A DNA stretch of 64,000 bases from Sporolactobacillus sp. THM7-7 (GCF_004153225.1 NZ_SEMB01000011.1:1-64000), one strand, 5' to 3'. Numbered from the stretch's first letter, positions 27,110-36,760 are shown. The notes: generated by a model not told the origin, from the sequence alone. Program-made: numbers and translations.

Positions 27110-27973
27110 CTATCCGCGCAGCAAACCGTTCACCAGCCCGGCCATCTGATCGCTCATCGTGATCGAGCGGGCGTTCAGCTGGTAGGCGTGCTCCAGATTG
27201 ATCAAATGGAGTATGTCTTCGGTTAGATTAACATTCGAGCCTTCCAATTTCCCTTGAGCGATCGAGCCGCCGTTCCCGGGAACCGGCTGCAAGACTTGAT
27301 TGACACCGAGACCGAGCCGCGCCAGATTCGGAAGCGTATACAGGTTATCTCCCTGGTTTTCCAAAAGCTGAGGGCGGTTAATGCTGACCAGTCCGAGCCG
27401 TCCCGCCGCGATGTTCTGTCCGTTCGGCATAACAGCAACAATAGCTCCGTCCCGATTAATCTGAACGCTGCTCGCCCCCGCGGGAATAAAAATCGGCTGA
27501 CCCGCCTCGTTCAAAACCGGCTGGCCTTTTTTCGTTAAAAGGCGCAGACGATTCGGGTTCTGAGGATCCGGCAAGGTCTGGAACGCGCCGTCGCGTGTGT
27601 ATGCTGTCGTCATCTGGCCCCCGGCGCCTGCAACGCCAATCTGAAAAAAATGGTGATCGTCCGTCAGCGCGAGATCAAACGGGTTGCCGGTCTCGCGAAG
27701 AGGGCCGGATGACAGGTCGAGCTGTGTGTCGCCAATGCGGCTGCCGGAACCCGTGCGAATGCCATTCGGAGTCAGGCGGCCGGTCTGATCGGCCGCATCT
27801 TCATTCGCACCGATATTGTTAACCTGCTGCACAAGCAGATCCCGAAACGTCGCCTCGCGATTTTTGTACCCAACGGTATCGCTGTTCGCCAGATTATCCG
27901 CTGAGACCGCAAGCTGCTGCTGAATCTGTCCGAGCGTGACAGCTGTAGCCATCATTTGAGTTTTCATAAGCAT
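27110..27973 (-). CDS. flhP: Flagellar hook-basal body protein FlhP (FlgG-like)
   Basis: A 287-residue member of the FlgF/FlgG rod family. The N-terminal rod motif is ADNLANSDTVGYKNRE and the C-terminal family motif is VNLTEDILHLINLEHAYQLNARSI. It is exported by the flagellar type III system and forms part of the distal rod in Bacillus. It follows flhO with a 90-base gap, the same order as the mbl-flhO-flhP block of B. subtilis. Confidence 0.92.
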   Translation of the reverse strand: MLMKTQMMATAVTLGQIQQQLAVSADNLANSDTVGYKNREATFRDLLVQQVNNIGANEDAADQTGRLTPNGIRTGSGSRIGDTQLDLSSGPLRETGNPFDLALTDDHHFFQIGVAGAGGQMTTAYTRDGAFQTLPDPQNPNRLRLLTKKGQPVLNEAGQPIFIPAGASSVQINRDGAIVAVMPNGQNIAAGRLGLVSINRPQLLENQGDNLYTLPNLARLGLGVNQVLQPVPGNGGSIAQGKLEGSNVNLTEDILHLINLEHAYQLNARSITMSDQMAGLVNGLLRG

Positions 27974-28062
27974 TTCCCTCCGACTTTCATCTGGCGTCCA
28001 TCTTTTAAAAGTTTGTCGTCATTCTGTCCTGATCACAATAGCTCGATCGGTTTTCTAAGCGC

Positions 28063-28881
28063 TTAACCGTTCAGCCTTCCGACCTGATTGACGGCTTTAT
28101 CGAGCGTCCCGTCAAGCATCTGCAGCACCTTCTGATTGGCTTCAAATGACCGGTAGGCTTCCATCATATCGGTCATCGTCTCCTCGGCCGAAACATTCGC
28201 GCCTTCCAGAAACCCTTGTTTCAGCTGGAAATCGACGTTGGCGTTCCCCGCCGCCTGGGGAAGCGCGCCGCCGCCGTCCAGCCTGAAAAGGGAACCACCC
28301 TCTTTGACCAGACGGTTCGTATCCGCGGCGTAGCTGACCCCGATCTGACCGACGGCCGCTCCATTCACAACAATCGTGCCGTCCCCCGCAACTTGGAAAC
28401 GGTCGGATGGGGGCTGGATCGGCTGGCCGGCCGAATTCAGTACGAGATTGCCGGATGAGTCGGCGAGCTGGCCGGCCGGGTTAAGGGTAAAATGTCCGTT
28501 TCTCGTATATCGGATGGCCCCATCCGGCGTCCGCACATTAAAGAGCAGCGCTCCTTCCTGGGTGCCCGTTTGAGGATTCACCGGAAGGCGCGACGTCACA
28601 AGAGCCACGTCGGCCGGCCGGCCAGTCTCGGTCACCGTTCCTTGCGAAAAGTCGGGGATGGCTTCATCCATGTAAACGCCGGTCGCTACATCGCCGACCG
28701 TTTCCGGATTGGGAAGATCTCCGCCCAGACGCTGTACAAGCATTTCAGGAAATGTACGCAGTTTGGTTCGGTCATATTTATAACCCGGTGTGTCGCTATT
28801 ATTCAGGTTGTTCGACAATATTTCTTCCCGGCGATTTTGCGCGATCATCCCAGCCGCCGCTGTATACAGACCTCTAATCAT
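28063..28881 (-). CDS. flhO: Flagellar hook-basal body protein FlhO (FlgG-like)
   Basis: A 272-residue FlgF/FlgG-family rod protein. MIRGLYTAAAGMIAQ starts the family N-terminus, LSNNLNNSDTPGYKYDRT is the rod motif and NVSAEETMTDMMEAYRSFEANQKV the C-terminal motif. It is a partner of FlhP in the distal rod. It lies downstream of mbl, separated by a dispersed palindromic element. Confidence 0.92.
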   Translation of the reverse strand: MIRGLYTAAAGMIAQNRREEILSNNLNNSDTPGYKYDRTKLRTFPEMLVQRLGGDLPNPETVGDVATGVYMDEAIPDFSQGTVTETGRPADVALVTSRLPVNPQTGTQEGALLFNVRTPDGAIRYTRNGHFTLNPAGQLADSSGNLVLNSAGQPIQPPSDRFQVAGDGTIVVNGAAVGQIGVSYAADTNRLVKEGGSLFRLDGGGALPQAAGNANVDFQLKQGFLEGANVSAEETMTDMMEAYRSFEANQKVLQMLDGTLDKAVNQVGRLNG

Positions 28882-28914
28882 ACACCGTCACCTGTCTTTG
28901 CCTGATTTTTATAG

Positions 28915-28985
28915 AAAACTTGGCGAAGCGGCCCCCCTTGGCGCCGGCTGGTCCCTGGCCTGCGCTGATGTGATCATCCGTTGAG
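28915..28985 (+). repeat. Dispersed palindromic element, copy 2
   Basis: AAAACTTGGCGAAGC at the left, a GCCGGCTG block and a CCCTGG..GCGCTGAT arm at the right. It aligns over about 65 bases with the copy at 58471-58542. Confidence 0.65.
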
Positions 28986-29068
28986 TGGTTTACTTTCTGA
29001 TCGTATAAAACAGGGTTGTGCGCGTCCATTCTGGCTTCGCTCGATTCCGGCTTTTTCTTTCTTGGCGG

Positions 29069-30070
29069 TCAGTTCGCCTTTCGCTTCGGCAGTTTATCAA
29101 GATGCTCGAGCATGAGCCCTGCCCCTTTGACGACGCACGTCATCGGTTCGTCAGCGACCACAACCGGTACTCTCAGTTCGCTGGCAAGCAGCTGATCGAT
29201 GCCGTGCAGCTGGGCGCCGCCTCCCGTCAGAATCACGCCCCTGTCGATAATATCCGCCGATAGTTCGGGAGGGGTTTGCTCCAGAACATTTTTGGCCGCG
29301 TTAACGAGCTGAATCACCGAATCCGCCAGCGCTTCCTCGATCTCTCTTGAGTGGATCGTCTGCGTTTTCGGAAGCCCGGAAACCATATCGCGTCCGCGAA
29401 TGTCTATCTTTTCATCGCGCGCATTTTTGAAGACGGTACCCACTGTCATTTTTATGGATTCAGCAGTGCGTTCTCCAATCAGAAGTTTGTATTTGCGCTT
29501 TATGTAGCTGAGAATTTCCTGATCGAATGTATCGCCGGCCAGTTTAATCGATTGCGATGTCACGATATCGCCCATCGAAAGGACGGCGATGTCCGTCGTA
29601 CCGCCGCCGATATCGATGACCATGTTTCCGCTCGGCTGGTAAATGTCCATCCCAGCGCCGACTGCAGCAACTTTCGGTTCTTCCTCCAAGTATACTTGTT
29701 TTCCGCCGCTGCGCTCAGCCGCCTGTCGGATCGCTTTTTGTTCCACCGAGGTAATGTGGGTTGGCGTACAAATGAGGATTCTCGGTTTCTTCATGAATCC
29801 TCTGACTTTGATTTTATCAATAAAATGAGTCAGCATCATTTCCGTAATCTCAAAATCGGCAATCACGCCATTTTGGAGGGGACGAATCGCCACGATGTTT
29901 CCCGGCGTCCGGCCGACCATGCGCCTTGCCTCCTCACCGACAGCGAGCATATCACTCGTATAAGTATCTATTGCAATGACAGAAGGTTCGTTGAGGACGA
30001 TGCCCTGACCTTTGACATATATCAGCACATTTGCTGTTCCGAGGTCAATTCCGATATCTCTTGAAAACAC
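29069..30070 (-). CDS. mbl: MreB-like cell shape protein Mbl
   Basis: A 333-residue bacterial actin. The phosphate 1 motif is GIDLGTANVLIYVKG, phosphate 2 is DIGGGTTDIAVLS and the adenosine motif is ILTGGGAQLHGID. It forms membrane-bound filaments that guide side-wall peptidoglycan synthesis. The N-terminus MFSRDIGIDLGTANVL and the gene order spoIIID-mbl-flhO-flhP identify it as Mbl rather than MreB or MreBH. Confidence 0.94.
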   Translation of the reverse strand: MFSRDIGIDLGTANVLIYVKGQGIVLNEPSVIAIDTYTSDMLAVGEEARRMVGRTPGNIVAIRPLQNGVIADFEITEMMLTHFIDKIKVRGFMKKPRILICTPTHITSVEQKAIRQAAERSGGKQVYLEEEPKVAAVGAGMDIYQPSGNMVIDIGGGTTDIAVLSMGDIVTSQSIKLAGDTFDQEILSYIKRKYKLLIGERTAESIKMTVGTVFKNARDEKIDIRGRDMVSGLPKTQTIHSREIEEALADSVIQLVNAAKNVLEQTPPELSADIIDRGVILTGGGAQLHGIDQLLASELRVPVVVADEPMTCVVKGAGLMLEHLDKLPKRKAN

Positions 30071-30650
30071 TACAAAATCCTCCCTGTCGAAATACCTAGT
30101 CTGATCCTTGGGCGTTTTTCATTCATTCTTTCATTTTATCATAAAAAAATACGGACAGGGAGTCTCAGACAGAGGAAATAGAGAAAATTTGCCGATTGAC
30201 AGGTCTATAGTCACAAGGCCGAGTTTTAACTGGAACTTCTGCTTCACTCATTTGTCGAGAGGCCATGCGCGTGTTCGAAAGGGCATCGGATCGTGTCTCG
30301 GGCTCGGTTTGTTTCTTCGTCCCGCAATAAGCATGGATGTCCCACAGATGTAAAAATTTTTTCGTTATAACAGATCAAAAGACGCGAAAAAGATGATCAC
30401 TTTCAGAGGATATGCGGGGAACTGCCCGGCTTGAACGCACGTTACCGCAAAAGGAGGGAACCCTTGGCGCCAACTCTGCTTTTTCGAAAGGAAAAGGACC
30501 TTTTTTCTGTAAAAAAGGTCAGATCCGGTTTACTTGACTCATACATTTGTTGTATTTTTATACGTTGAGAAAGTATAGAATTTCCAGCGGCTTTACGTTT
30601 ATGAAAAAAGAATCCGTTTTCCGTTTTCATGTTTTGCCGCGGGGCGGTTT
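30071..30650. other. Intergenic region between spoIIID and mbl
   Basis: 580 bases without a supported gene. A GATAAAAT-type -10 element on the minus strand near 30137-30144 may serve mbl. A perfect AT-rich hairpin lies at 30497-30520. Confidence 0.5.
30497..30520 (-). terminator. Perfect inverted repeat, possible spoIIID terminator
   Basis: GACCTTTTTT and AAAAAAGGTC form a 10-bp stem with a four-base loop, followed on the minus strand by CTTTTCCTTTC. It lies about 130 bases after spoIIID. Confidence 0.45.
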
Positions 30651-30926
30651 TTACGGCCGTGCGACCTCCTGCTGCTCCGAATCCCTCTGGTATTTCAGAC
30701 GTGTTGCTTCCCCCCCGCGCAGATGACGGATCGATTTGTGGTAGTCGAGCACACGCTTCACTGCGTTGGCCAGTTCCGGATTAATATTCGGCAGCCGTTC
30801 AGTCAGGTCTTTGTGGACGGTACTCTTGGATACGCCGAACTCCTTCGCAATGACCCGCACCGTTTTTTTTGTCTCCACGATATGCTTTCCAATCTTGATT
30901 GTTCGCTCTTTGATGTAATCGTGCAC
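30651..30926 (-). CDS. spoIIID: Sporulation transcription regulator SpoIIID
   Basis: A 91-residue helix-turn-helix protein that works in the mother cell with sigma-E, activating and repressing many sporulation genes including sigK. ETKKTVRVIAKEFGVSKSTVHKDL is the DNA-binding core of this family. The GTG start (HDYIKERT) is preceded by AGGAGG at good spacing. In B. subtilis it also lies just upstream of mbl. Confidence 0.95.
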   Translation of the reverse strand: MHDYIKERTIKIGKHIVETKKTVRVIAKEFGVSKSTVHKDLTERLPNINPELANAVKRVLDYHKSIRHLRGGEATRLKYQRDSEQQEVARP

Positions 30927-31037
30927 ACCACTCGCCTCCTGTATTCATGAAGATGCGAAATGAGACATTTTTGGAGGGAAACGGAAACCAATCGCTATTC
31001 TGCTCGTTCCAAGCCCACCGCGCTCACCTCGAAACCC

Positions 31038-31065
31038 CGTATGTGAGTTTGTAACATCTTATTAA
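31038..31065 (-). promoter_or_regulatory. Possible sigma-E promoter of spoIIID
   Basis: On the minus strand TTAATAA is followed, about 15 bases on, by CATACGG, similar to the sigma-E -35/-10 pair (ATA..., CATAC). It lies about 110 bases before the gene. The match is partial. Confidence 0.35.
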
Positions 31066-31164
31066 ACGAGTCCCGGTTATATACCAAAAAGTCAATAGGG
31101 ACAAGGGTTCGTGGGTTATCCGCTATATTTGATGCGCATGTTTGATGGTCACGATTTTATGGAC

Positions 31165-31950
31165 TCACTCCGCATTCGGATTGACTTTGGCCTGATTCGG
31201 ATGTTCTTTCCGAATTCGGATGCACTTTCTCTCGATTTGGATGCACTTTTCCCGTATTCGGATTGACTTCGGTCCGATTCGGATGTTCTTTCCGAATTCG
31301 GATGCACTTTCTCTCGATTCGGATGCACTTTCTCTCGATTCGGATGCACTTTTCCCGTATTCGGATTGACTTCGGTCCGATTCGGATGTTCTTTCCGAAT
31401 TCGGATGCACTTTCTCTCGATTCGGATGCACTTTCCCCGCATTCGGATTAACTTTGGCCTGATTCGGATGTTCTTTCCGAATTCGGATACACTTTCTCTC
31501 GATTCGGATGCACTTTTCCCGCATTCGGATTGACTTTGACCTGATTCGGATGCACTTTTCCCGTATTCGGATTGACTTTGGTCCGATTCGGATGTTCTTT
31601 CCGAATTCGGATGCACTTTTCCCGCATTCGGATTGACTTTGGCCTGATTCGGATGTTCTTTCCCCGTATTCGGATTGACTTTGGTCCGATTCGGATGTTC
31701 TTTCCGAATTCGGATGTACTTTCTCTCGATTCGGATGCACTTTTCCCGCATTCGGATTGACTTTGACCTGATTCGGATGTTCTTTCCGAATTCGGATGCA
31801 CTTTCTCTCGATTTGGATGCACTTTTCCCGTATTCGGATTGACTTTGGCCTGATTCGGATGTTCTTTCCGAATTCGGATGCACTTTCTCTCGATTTGGAT
31901 GCACTTTTCCCGTATTCGGATTGACTTTGGCCCGATTCGGATGTTCTTTG
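31165..31950. repeat. Short tandem repeat array, family B (19-21 bp)
   Basis: About 38 degenerate units sharing the ATTCGGATGCACTTT or ATTCGGATTGACTTT core with a period of mostly 21 bp, shortened to 19 where the unit with TTCTTTCCG occurs. Several unit types alternate in a mosaic, for example CTCTCG-, CCCGTA- and GGCCTG-ended versions. It begins upstream of spoIIID and ends just after the stop codon of the NERD gene. Long reading frames through it are a by-product of the period being a multiple of three. Confidence 0.9.
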
Positions 31951-31963
31951 GCTCAGGATACGT

Positions 31964-32986
31964 TCAAAATATGCGTTTTTGACGATTTTGCCTGAATCGT
32001 TGATACTGCTGATCGAAATATTCGTGCGGCGGGGCCATGTAATATTGCCCAATTCCTCGACCCGATCCGCCTATCTTGATCGGTGTTTTTCTAAGCAAGC
32101 GTGTCACCAGCTGATGGTCACTGATCTTTAAAAACTCACGACATTGTTTGTTGGTCATGGTCGAACCTTTAAGCAGGAAGTAGTCGAGGATCATCGGCAC
32201 GTGGGCGTCCTTTGATTTTTTGCTACAGCTTTTGCAGACCCAGGTGCCATAAGCGCGTTCGACCTCGAACGTGCCGCAATTTGGGCAGCGGACTCCACGG
32301 ATAAGATCGGTGCTTGAAACCGCGAATTTCTTCAAAACATCGGGCTGTGGATCCGTATGATTTTCAAGCAGTGCGGTCTCAAGCTGTTGAAGAGCACTCA
32401 GCCCGAGGATTCTTTTGTGGTTTCGCTGCTCGTATTTTTTCAGCCTGGATTCGAGGTGTTCGGCGTGGCATACCCATTCGCCTGCCGAATTTGAAGCGGA
32501 CTTGATCATCGTTGAGACGTTAGCAATTGTGACGAGGCATTCGATCGGAAGCTCGGGCAGTCTATGGGCACTCAGCCATTTATTCAGCATGTCGCGTTGG
32601 CGCTTTACCTGGACAATCGGATTAGGGAACGTCTCCTGACGGTCGCCTGCCACACGGATCATCTGATCGAAAAGCGATTCAAAATAAACCGTTCCTGTAA
32701 AATTTTTCACCTCTATGATAGCAGCGAGTGAAGGGGAAAGGAGCAAAGCATCGATTTGGAAAGCGTGAGCTTGAATAGTCAATCGAAGGTCGTAAAAAAT
32801 GCGGTAACGTTCTGGGCGGAGGAAACTGAGGTAGTAACTGAGGGCCTGTTCGCCGCGCCAGCCGGCCCGGCGCCGAGCAAGGTCGTCCTCGATGGCGGCT
32901 CGGTTTGCATGCCGCCCCGGCAGGTGTACGAGAAGTGCCTGATCGGCAAGGAGCTGAAGCGGAATCCATTGTGATTTGACAATCAA
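31964..32986 (-). CDS. NERD-domain protein with C-terminal zinc ribbon
   Basis: A 340-residue protein. Residues 42-165 are a NERD domain (nuclease-related): D79 in FQIDALLL and E92xK94 in IEVKNFTG form the PD-(D/E)XK-type site. Residues 234-255 are a zinc ribbon (CPNC and CKSC). The last part looks like a winged helix (NKQCREFLKISDHQLVTRLLRK). The arrangement suggests DNA binding and possible nuclease activity; NERD proteins are of largely unknown role, sometimes near plasmid or defence genes. Here it stands alone, with its 3' end touching repeat family B. Confidence 0.8.
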   Translation of the reverse strand: MIVKSQWIPLQLLADQALLVHLPGRHANRAAIEDDLARRRAGWRGEQALSYYLSFLRPERYRIFYDLRLTIQAHAFQIDALLLSPSLAAIIEVKNFTGTVYFESLFDQMIRVAGDRQETFPNPIVQVKRQRDMLNKWLSAHRLPELPIECLVTIANVSTMIKSASNSAGEWVCHAEHLESRLKKYEQRNHKRILGLSALQQLETALLENHTDPQPDVLKKFAVSSTDLIRGVRCPNCGTFEVERAYGTWVCKSCSKKSKDAHVPMILDYFLLKGSTMTNKQCREFLKISDHQLVTRLLRKTPIKIGGSGRGIGQYYMAPPHEYFDQQYQRFRQNRQKRIF

Positions 32987-33270
32987 CAGGCAACACCATC
33001 CTTTTTTGTCATACTTCTTAATTAGTTCTGGACCTGATGGTCAACTTCCTGCTCTTGAATAAAAAATCTATCATAACCTGTCGAAAATCTTTGTTTTCGC
33101 GTACTTAGTGAAATAAGACCTGAGTCTGAGAACGTTTTCTAACTTTGCCAATTTTTTCCGCGTACTTCGTAGAATAAGCCCCCCCCTCAGTTACGGAAAA
33201 CGAAATAAAATATCTTGCAGCTTTTTTTCTGTATAATAGAGTGAGACATTTTTAATGAGGATGTGATGGA

Positions 33271-33648
33271 ATGAATCTTGTACTAAGCATACTCACTCTT
33301 GTTGGACTTTCGTTACTGCAATCATTGATTTCCGTAGCCTTTATACTGGCTATCTTTTATTTGATCGGCAAGTGGTTTCATAAGAGTGAAGAAAAATGGC
33401 GGGTATTTTTCAAAAAGCACGCATTTGCCCGGCTGATGTCCATTTTTATTTCAGGATATCTTCTGAGTTCAATAGTGATTGTCGGTGCTGGGTATGGGTT
33501 ATTCTCTATAACACATACGGAGCATGCCGTGGCATTTTCCATTGTTCCCGTCGCCGTTGCACTTCCGAGTTTTATTAAACTCGTTAGAAATCGCGAAAAT
33601 ATCCAAAAAAGTTTCGTACAAAGCGCGGCACCGGATTCGCATGCGTGA
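33271..33648 (+). CDS. Small membrane protein, unknown
   Basis: A 125-residue protein with about three membrane helices (roughly 5-33, 52-76 and 83-103) and a basic loop between the first two. An ATGAGGATG-type ribosome site precedes ATG 33271. I do not recognise a family. It is transcribed against the chromate transporter genes and shares a bidirectional terminator with them. Confidence 0.65.
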   Translation: MNLVLSILTLVGLSLLQSLISVAFILAIFYLIGKWFHKSEEKWRVFFKKHAFARLMSIFISGYLLSSIVIVGAGYGLFSITHTEHAVAFSIVPVAVALPSFIKLVRNRENIQKSFVQSAAPDSHA

Positions 33649-33717
33649 TGAAAACCAGTGTGATGTCTTGCCTGAACATGACAGGTGTTTGCTTCACACA
33701 AGATTAGATAATAAAAC

Positions 33718-33757
33718 GAGGCTGCCGCAAGCCGGTTTTTCAACTGTGGGCAGCCTC
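33718..33757. terminator. Bidirectional terminator
   Basis: GAGGCTGCC (33718-33726) and GGCAGCCTC (33749-33757) form a 9-bp stem. TTTAA follows on the plus strand and GTTTTATT on the minus strand. It lies between the convergent small membrane gene and ywrA. Confidence 0.75.
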
Positions 33758-33837
33758 TTTAACGTCGCCAAAATACGCTTTTTAAATTTTAACTTCATCA
33801 GCCGTTACCTTTATGAGACAGCTTCCTTCTTTGATGA

Positions 33838-34371
33838 TCATTCCATGAAAAATGCACCGATGAGCAGGGCGCCGGCGATGACAAATGCCGGATGGACGCG
33901 AAGCCGCTGCATCAGGACGAAACTTGCCGCACCGATCAGGATCATCGGCATCCAGCCGGACGCCTGCTTGGACGCGGCAAAAAAGTTATAGGCCATGACG
34001 CCAAGCATGACGACGATGATCGGTCGGATCAGCAAGGTCAGACGCTTGACTTTCGGCGAGTTCCGATATTTATACAGCAGGTTGAGCAGGACAATCAGGA
34101 GAAAAAGCGAAGGAGCGACTGTCGCAAACAGAGCGATGAACGATCCGACAATGCCAGCCTGTTCTAAGCCGATATAGCCGGCCATTTTTGTCGCAATCGG
34201 ACCTGGCAGCGCGTTGCCAAGCGCAAGCAGATTACTGAAATGGGTGACCGGCATCCAGTGGTAATGACGGACTACCTCGTTTTCAATAAGCGGAATGGAA
34301 GCCGGACCGCCGCCGTAGCCGAGAATCCCGGGAATGAAAAAGGCAATAAAAATCTTCCAGAGAAGCATCAT
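33838..34371 (-). CDS. ywrA: Chromate transporter half-subunit (YwrA-like)
   Basis: A 177-residue short-chain CHR protein with about five to six membrane helices. The family motif GYGGGPASIPLIENEVV lies at 18-34 and NALPGPIATKMAGYIG at 53-68. Short CHR proteins act as pairs that export chromate. The start overlaps the end of ywrB by four bases (ATGA), so the two are translated together. In B. subtilis ywrA also follows ywrB and has almost the same length. Confidence 0.88.
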   Translation of the reverse strand: MMLLWKIFIAFFIPGILGYGGGPASIPLIENEVVRHYHWMPVTHFSNLLALGNALPGPIATKMAGYIGLEQAGIVGSFIALFATVAPSLFLLIVLLNLLYKYRNSPKVKRLTLLIRPIIVVMLGVMAYNFFAASKQASGWMPMILIGAASFVLMQRLRVHPAFVIAGALLIGAFFME

Positions 34372-34964
34372 CGATCCGCCCCTTTCGAAGCCTGCGGCTG
34401 TTTGACCGGTTTAATTAGCACATAGAGAAGTGTCGCCGCGATCAGGATCGCCGGGTGAATATTCAGCCATTCCATGAGGGCATAGCTTACCGCCACAAGA
34501 ACCAGAGTTACGATCCAGCCAAGCCCTTTTTTCGCGTTAGACAAGAATTTCCAGGTCAGCTGAGCCATCATTACCCCAACGACCGGAAGCACGGCATGCG
34601 TCATCCCGCTCACCCACCGCTCATTCTGAAAGGCAGCCAGGAACCCGAGCAGCACGGCCATCATAATAACGGTCGGAACTACCGTCGCAATCAGGGCGGT
34701 TAACAGACCGATCAGCCCTTTCAGACGCCAGCCGATATAACCAGCCAGTTTGGTGTTAATTGGGCCCGGCAGCCCGTTCGCGATCGCCACCATATCGCCA
34801 AAGTCATCAAGAGTGACCCATTTGTACCTTTTCACAACCTCCGCCTCAATCAGCGGTATCCCCGAAGGCCCACCCCCGAAGCTTAGAATCCCCGCGCGGA
34901 AAAAAGCAACGAAAATATCCCAGCAGACGCGGAATTGCCCGCTCGTTTTTTTTACTTTTTCCAC
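34368..34964 (-). CDS. ywrB: Chromate transporter half-subunit (YwrB-like)
   Basis: A 198-residue partner of the preceding protein. FGGGPSGIPLIEAEVVKRY and NGLPGPINTKLAGYIG are the CHR motifs. The two halves share these motifs but have opposite predicted topology in known pairs. It is the first gene of the pair. A dispersed palindromic element lies about 90 bases upstream. Confidence 0.88.
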   Translation of the reverse strand: MEKVKKTSGQFRVCWDIFVAFFRAGILSFGGGPSGIPLIEAEVVKRYKWVTLDDFGDMVAIANGLPGPINTKLAGYIGWRLKGLIGLLTALIATVVPTVIMMAVLLGFLAAFQNERWVSGMTHAVLPVVGVMMAQLTWKFLSNAKKGLGWIVTLVLVAVSYALMEWLNIHPAILIAATLLYVLIKPVKQPQASKGADR

Positions 34965-35053
34965 AAAATCAGTCCTTCCCAGAGGCCCTGCCTGTCTATC
35001 GATCCGTCACACTTCAATTCGGCTGCTCATCATTATCTATCATAAAATCCTAA

Positions 35054-35110
35054 AGAGAACTTAGCAAAGCTCAACCTTCAACCTTAGTCGCACTGATACT
35101 TCATTCGCCA
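35054..35110 (+). repeat. Dispersed palindromic element, copy 3
   Basis: GAACTTAGCAAAGC at the left and CCTTAGTCGCACTGATAC at the right, with a shortened middle. It lies between ywrB and ywrD. Confidence 0.55.
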
Positions 35111-35152
35111 GAAATTTGATACGTTTAACGTATAAAGAAAACAGGGCGCCGC

Positions 35153-36760
35153 TCACCATGCGGCAACGGTGCCGTCCGCGCGCGGTTCGCTGCCGCCGAT
35201 GAGCACGCCGGTGTCGTCGTTTCGGTAAATGATCTGGCCGCGTCCAAACGTGTCGGGCTGCAGGATCACCTTAATCTCATGCCCGCGTCGTGCCAGTGCC
35301 TGAGCGATATGATTTGGAAAGTGCTGTTCCACGTAAATTGTCTTTCCGCTGATCCACTGCCATCTCGGAGCGTCAAGCGCCGCCTGAGGGTGAAGTCCGA
35401 AATCAATCATATTCGACAGGACTTGAAGATGGCCCTGAGGCTGCATGTAGGCGCCCATCACCCCGAAAGGACCGACCGGCCGACCGTCTTTAGTGAGAAA
35501 TCCCGGGATGATGGTGTGGTACGTCTTCTTTCCGGGTGCCAAAGCATTCGCATCATTCGGATTCAGAGAAAAAGTGTGTCCGCGGTTCTGAAGGGCAATC
35601 CCGGTTTCCGGAACGACAAGTCCGGAACCGAACTCCATGTAATTGCTTTGGATAAAAGAGACCATGTTCCCTTCGCCGTCGGCCGCGGCCAGGTAGACGG
35701 TTCCGCCTTTCGGAAGCGTGCCGGCCGCCGGTTCGATGGCCGTCCGGCCGATCATTCGGCTCCGCTCGCGCGCATAATCTTCCGAAAGCAGTGCGGCCGT
35801 TTCATCGGTCATGAAGCGGGGATCAGTTATGTATTTCTTGCCGTCCGAAAAAGCCAGCTTCAAAGCTTCAATTTCTTTATGATAGGTATCGACCGATTCT
35901 TTGTCCGTCAGATCGAAGTTTTTCAGAATGTTGAGGGCAAGCAGGGCGATGAGTCCCTGGCCGTTCGGCGGCAGTTCCCAGACATCGTAACCACGATAGT
36001 TGACCGTTATCGGATCGACCCATTCCGGATGATAGTTTGCGAGGTCGCTTCGGCGGATGAACCCGCCATGTTCCCGTGAAAAACGGTCGATTCTCTCTGC
36101 CAGTTCCCCTCTGTAAAAATCTTCCGCACCGCTTTCCGCAATCGCTTTTAGCGTCCGGGCATGATCGGGCGAGGCCCACGTCTCACCGACGGTCGGCGCG
36201 CGGCCAGCCGGTGCAAACGTCCGAAACCAGTCCGCAAACATCGGGCCACTCAGCACTTTCTCATATTTATGAAAATCGGCGTCCCAGACCCTTGCCAGAT
36301 TGGTAGACAATGGGTAGCCGTTTTCGGCATAATCGATCGCCGGCTGAAGCACTTCCCTCAGAGTCAGCCTCCCGAAACGAGTGGAGCAAGCCGCCCAGGC
36401 CGCGGGCGCGCCAGGTACCATTACCGGCTCAAAGCCATAGACTGGCATTTCATTGAAACCACGTTTCTTCATCGCATCAATCGATATGGAAGCAGGAGCC
36501 ACGCCGCTTGCATTGAGTCCGTACAGCTTTCCTTTCGTCCAGATTAAGGCAAAGGCGTCGCTGCCGATACCGTTAGACGTTGGTTCAACAACGGTCAGGC
36601 AGGCGGCCGTCGCAATCGCCGCATCGATCGCATTGCCGCCTTTTTTTAGAATATCCAGTCCCGCCATAGCAGCCAGCCGCTGTGACGTCGCCACCATCCC
36701 GTTTCGCGCGAAAACCGAATAGCGCTTTGATGCATATGGCTGATAAAAATAATCAAACAT
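35153..36760 (-). CDS. ywrD: Gamma-glutamyltransferase-like hydrolase (YwrD family)
   Basis: A 535-residue Ntn-hydrolase. The nucleophile is expected to be the Thr in KGGTVYLAAADGEGNM near residue 350, after autocleavage into large and small subunits. No signal peptide is seen, so it is probably cytoplasmic, as for YwrD. The substrate is uncertain; family members act on gamma-glutamyl compounds or cephalosporin analogues. It stands next to ywrA, ywrB and the Lrp-type gene as in B. subtilis. Confidence 0.88.
   Translation of the reverse strand: MFDYFYQPYASKRYSVFARNGMVATSQRLAAMAGLDILKKGGNAIDAAIATAACLTVVEPTSNGIGSDAFALIWTKGKLYGLNASGVAPASISIDAMKKRGFNEMPVYGFEPVMVPGAPAAWAACSTRFGRLTLREVLQPAIDYAENGYPLSTNLARVWDADFHKYEKVLSGPMFADWFRTFAPAGRAPTVGETWASPDHARTLKAIAESGAEDFYRGELAERIDRFSREHGGFIRRSDLANYHPEWVDPITVNYRGYDVWELPPNGQGLIALLALNILKNFDLTDKESVDTYHKEIEALKLAFSDGKKYITDPRFMTDETAALLSEDYARERSRMIGRTAIEPAAGTLPKGGTVYLAAADGEGNMVSFIQSNYMEFGSGLVVPETGIALQNRGHTFSLNPNDANALAPGKKTYHTIIPGFLTKDGRPVGPFGVMGAYMQPQGHLQVLSNMIDFGLHPQAALDAPRWQWISGKTIYVEQHFPNHIAQALARRGHEIKVILQPDTFGRGQIIYRNDDTGVLIGGSEPRADGTVAAW

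Noticed and set aside
31149-32052. Long reading frames through the family B array (proteins rich in S, E, R, K, H, P, N)
   Set aside because: They exist in two frames on the same strand, arise because the period is a multiple of three, and have no ribosome site or domain.
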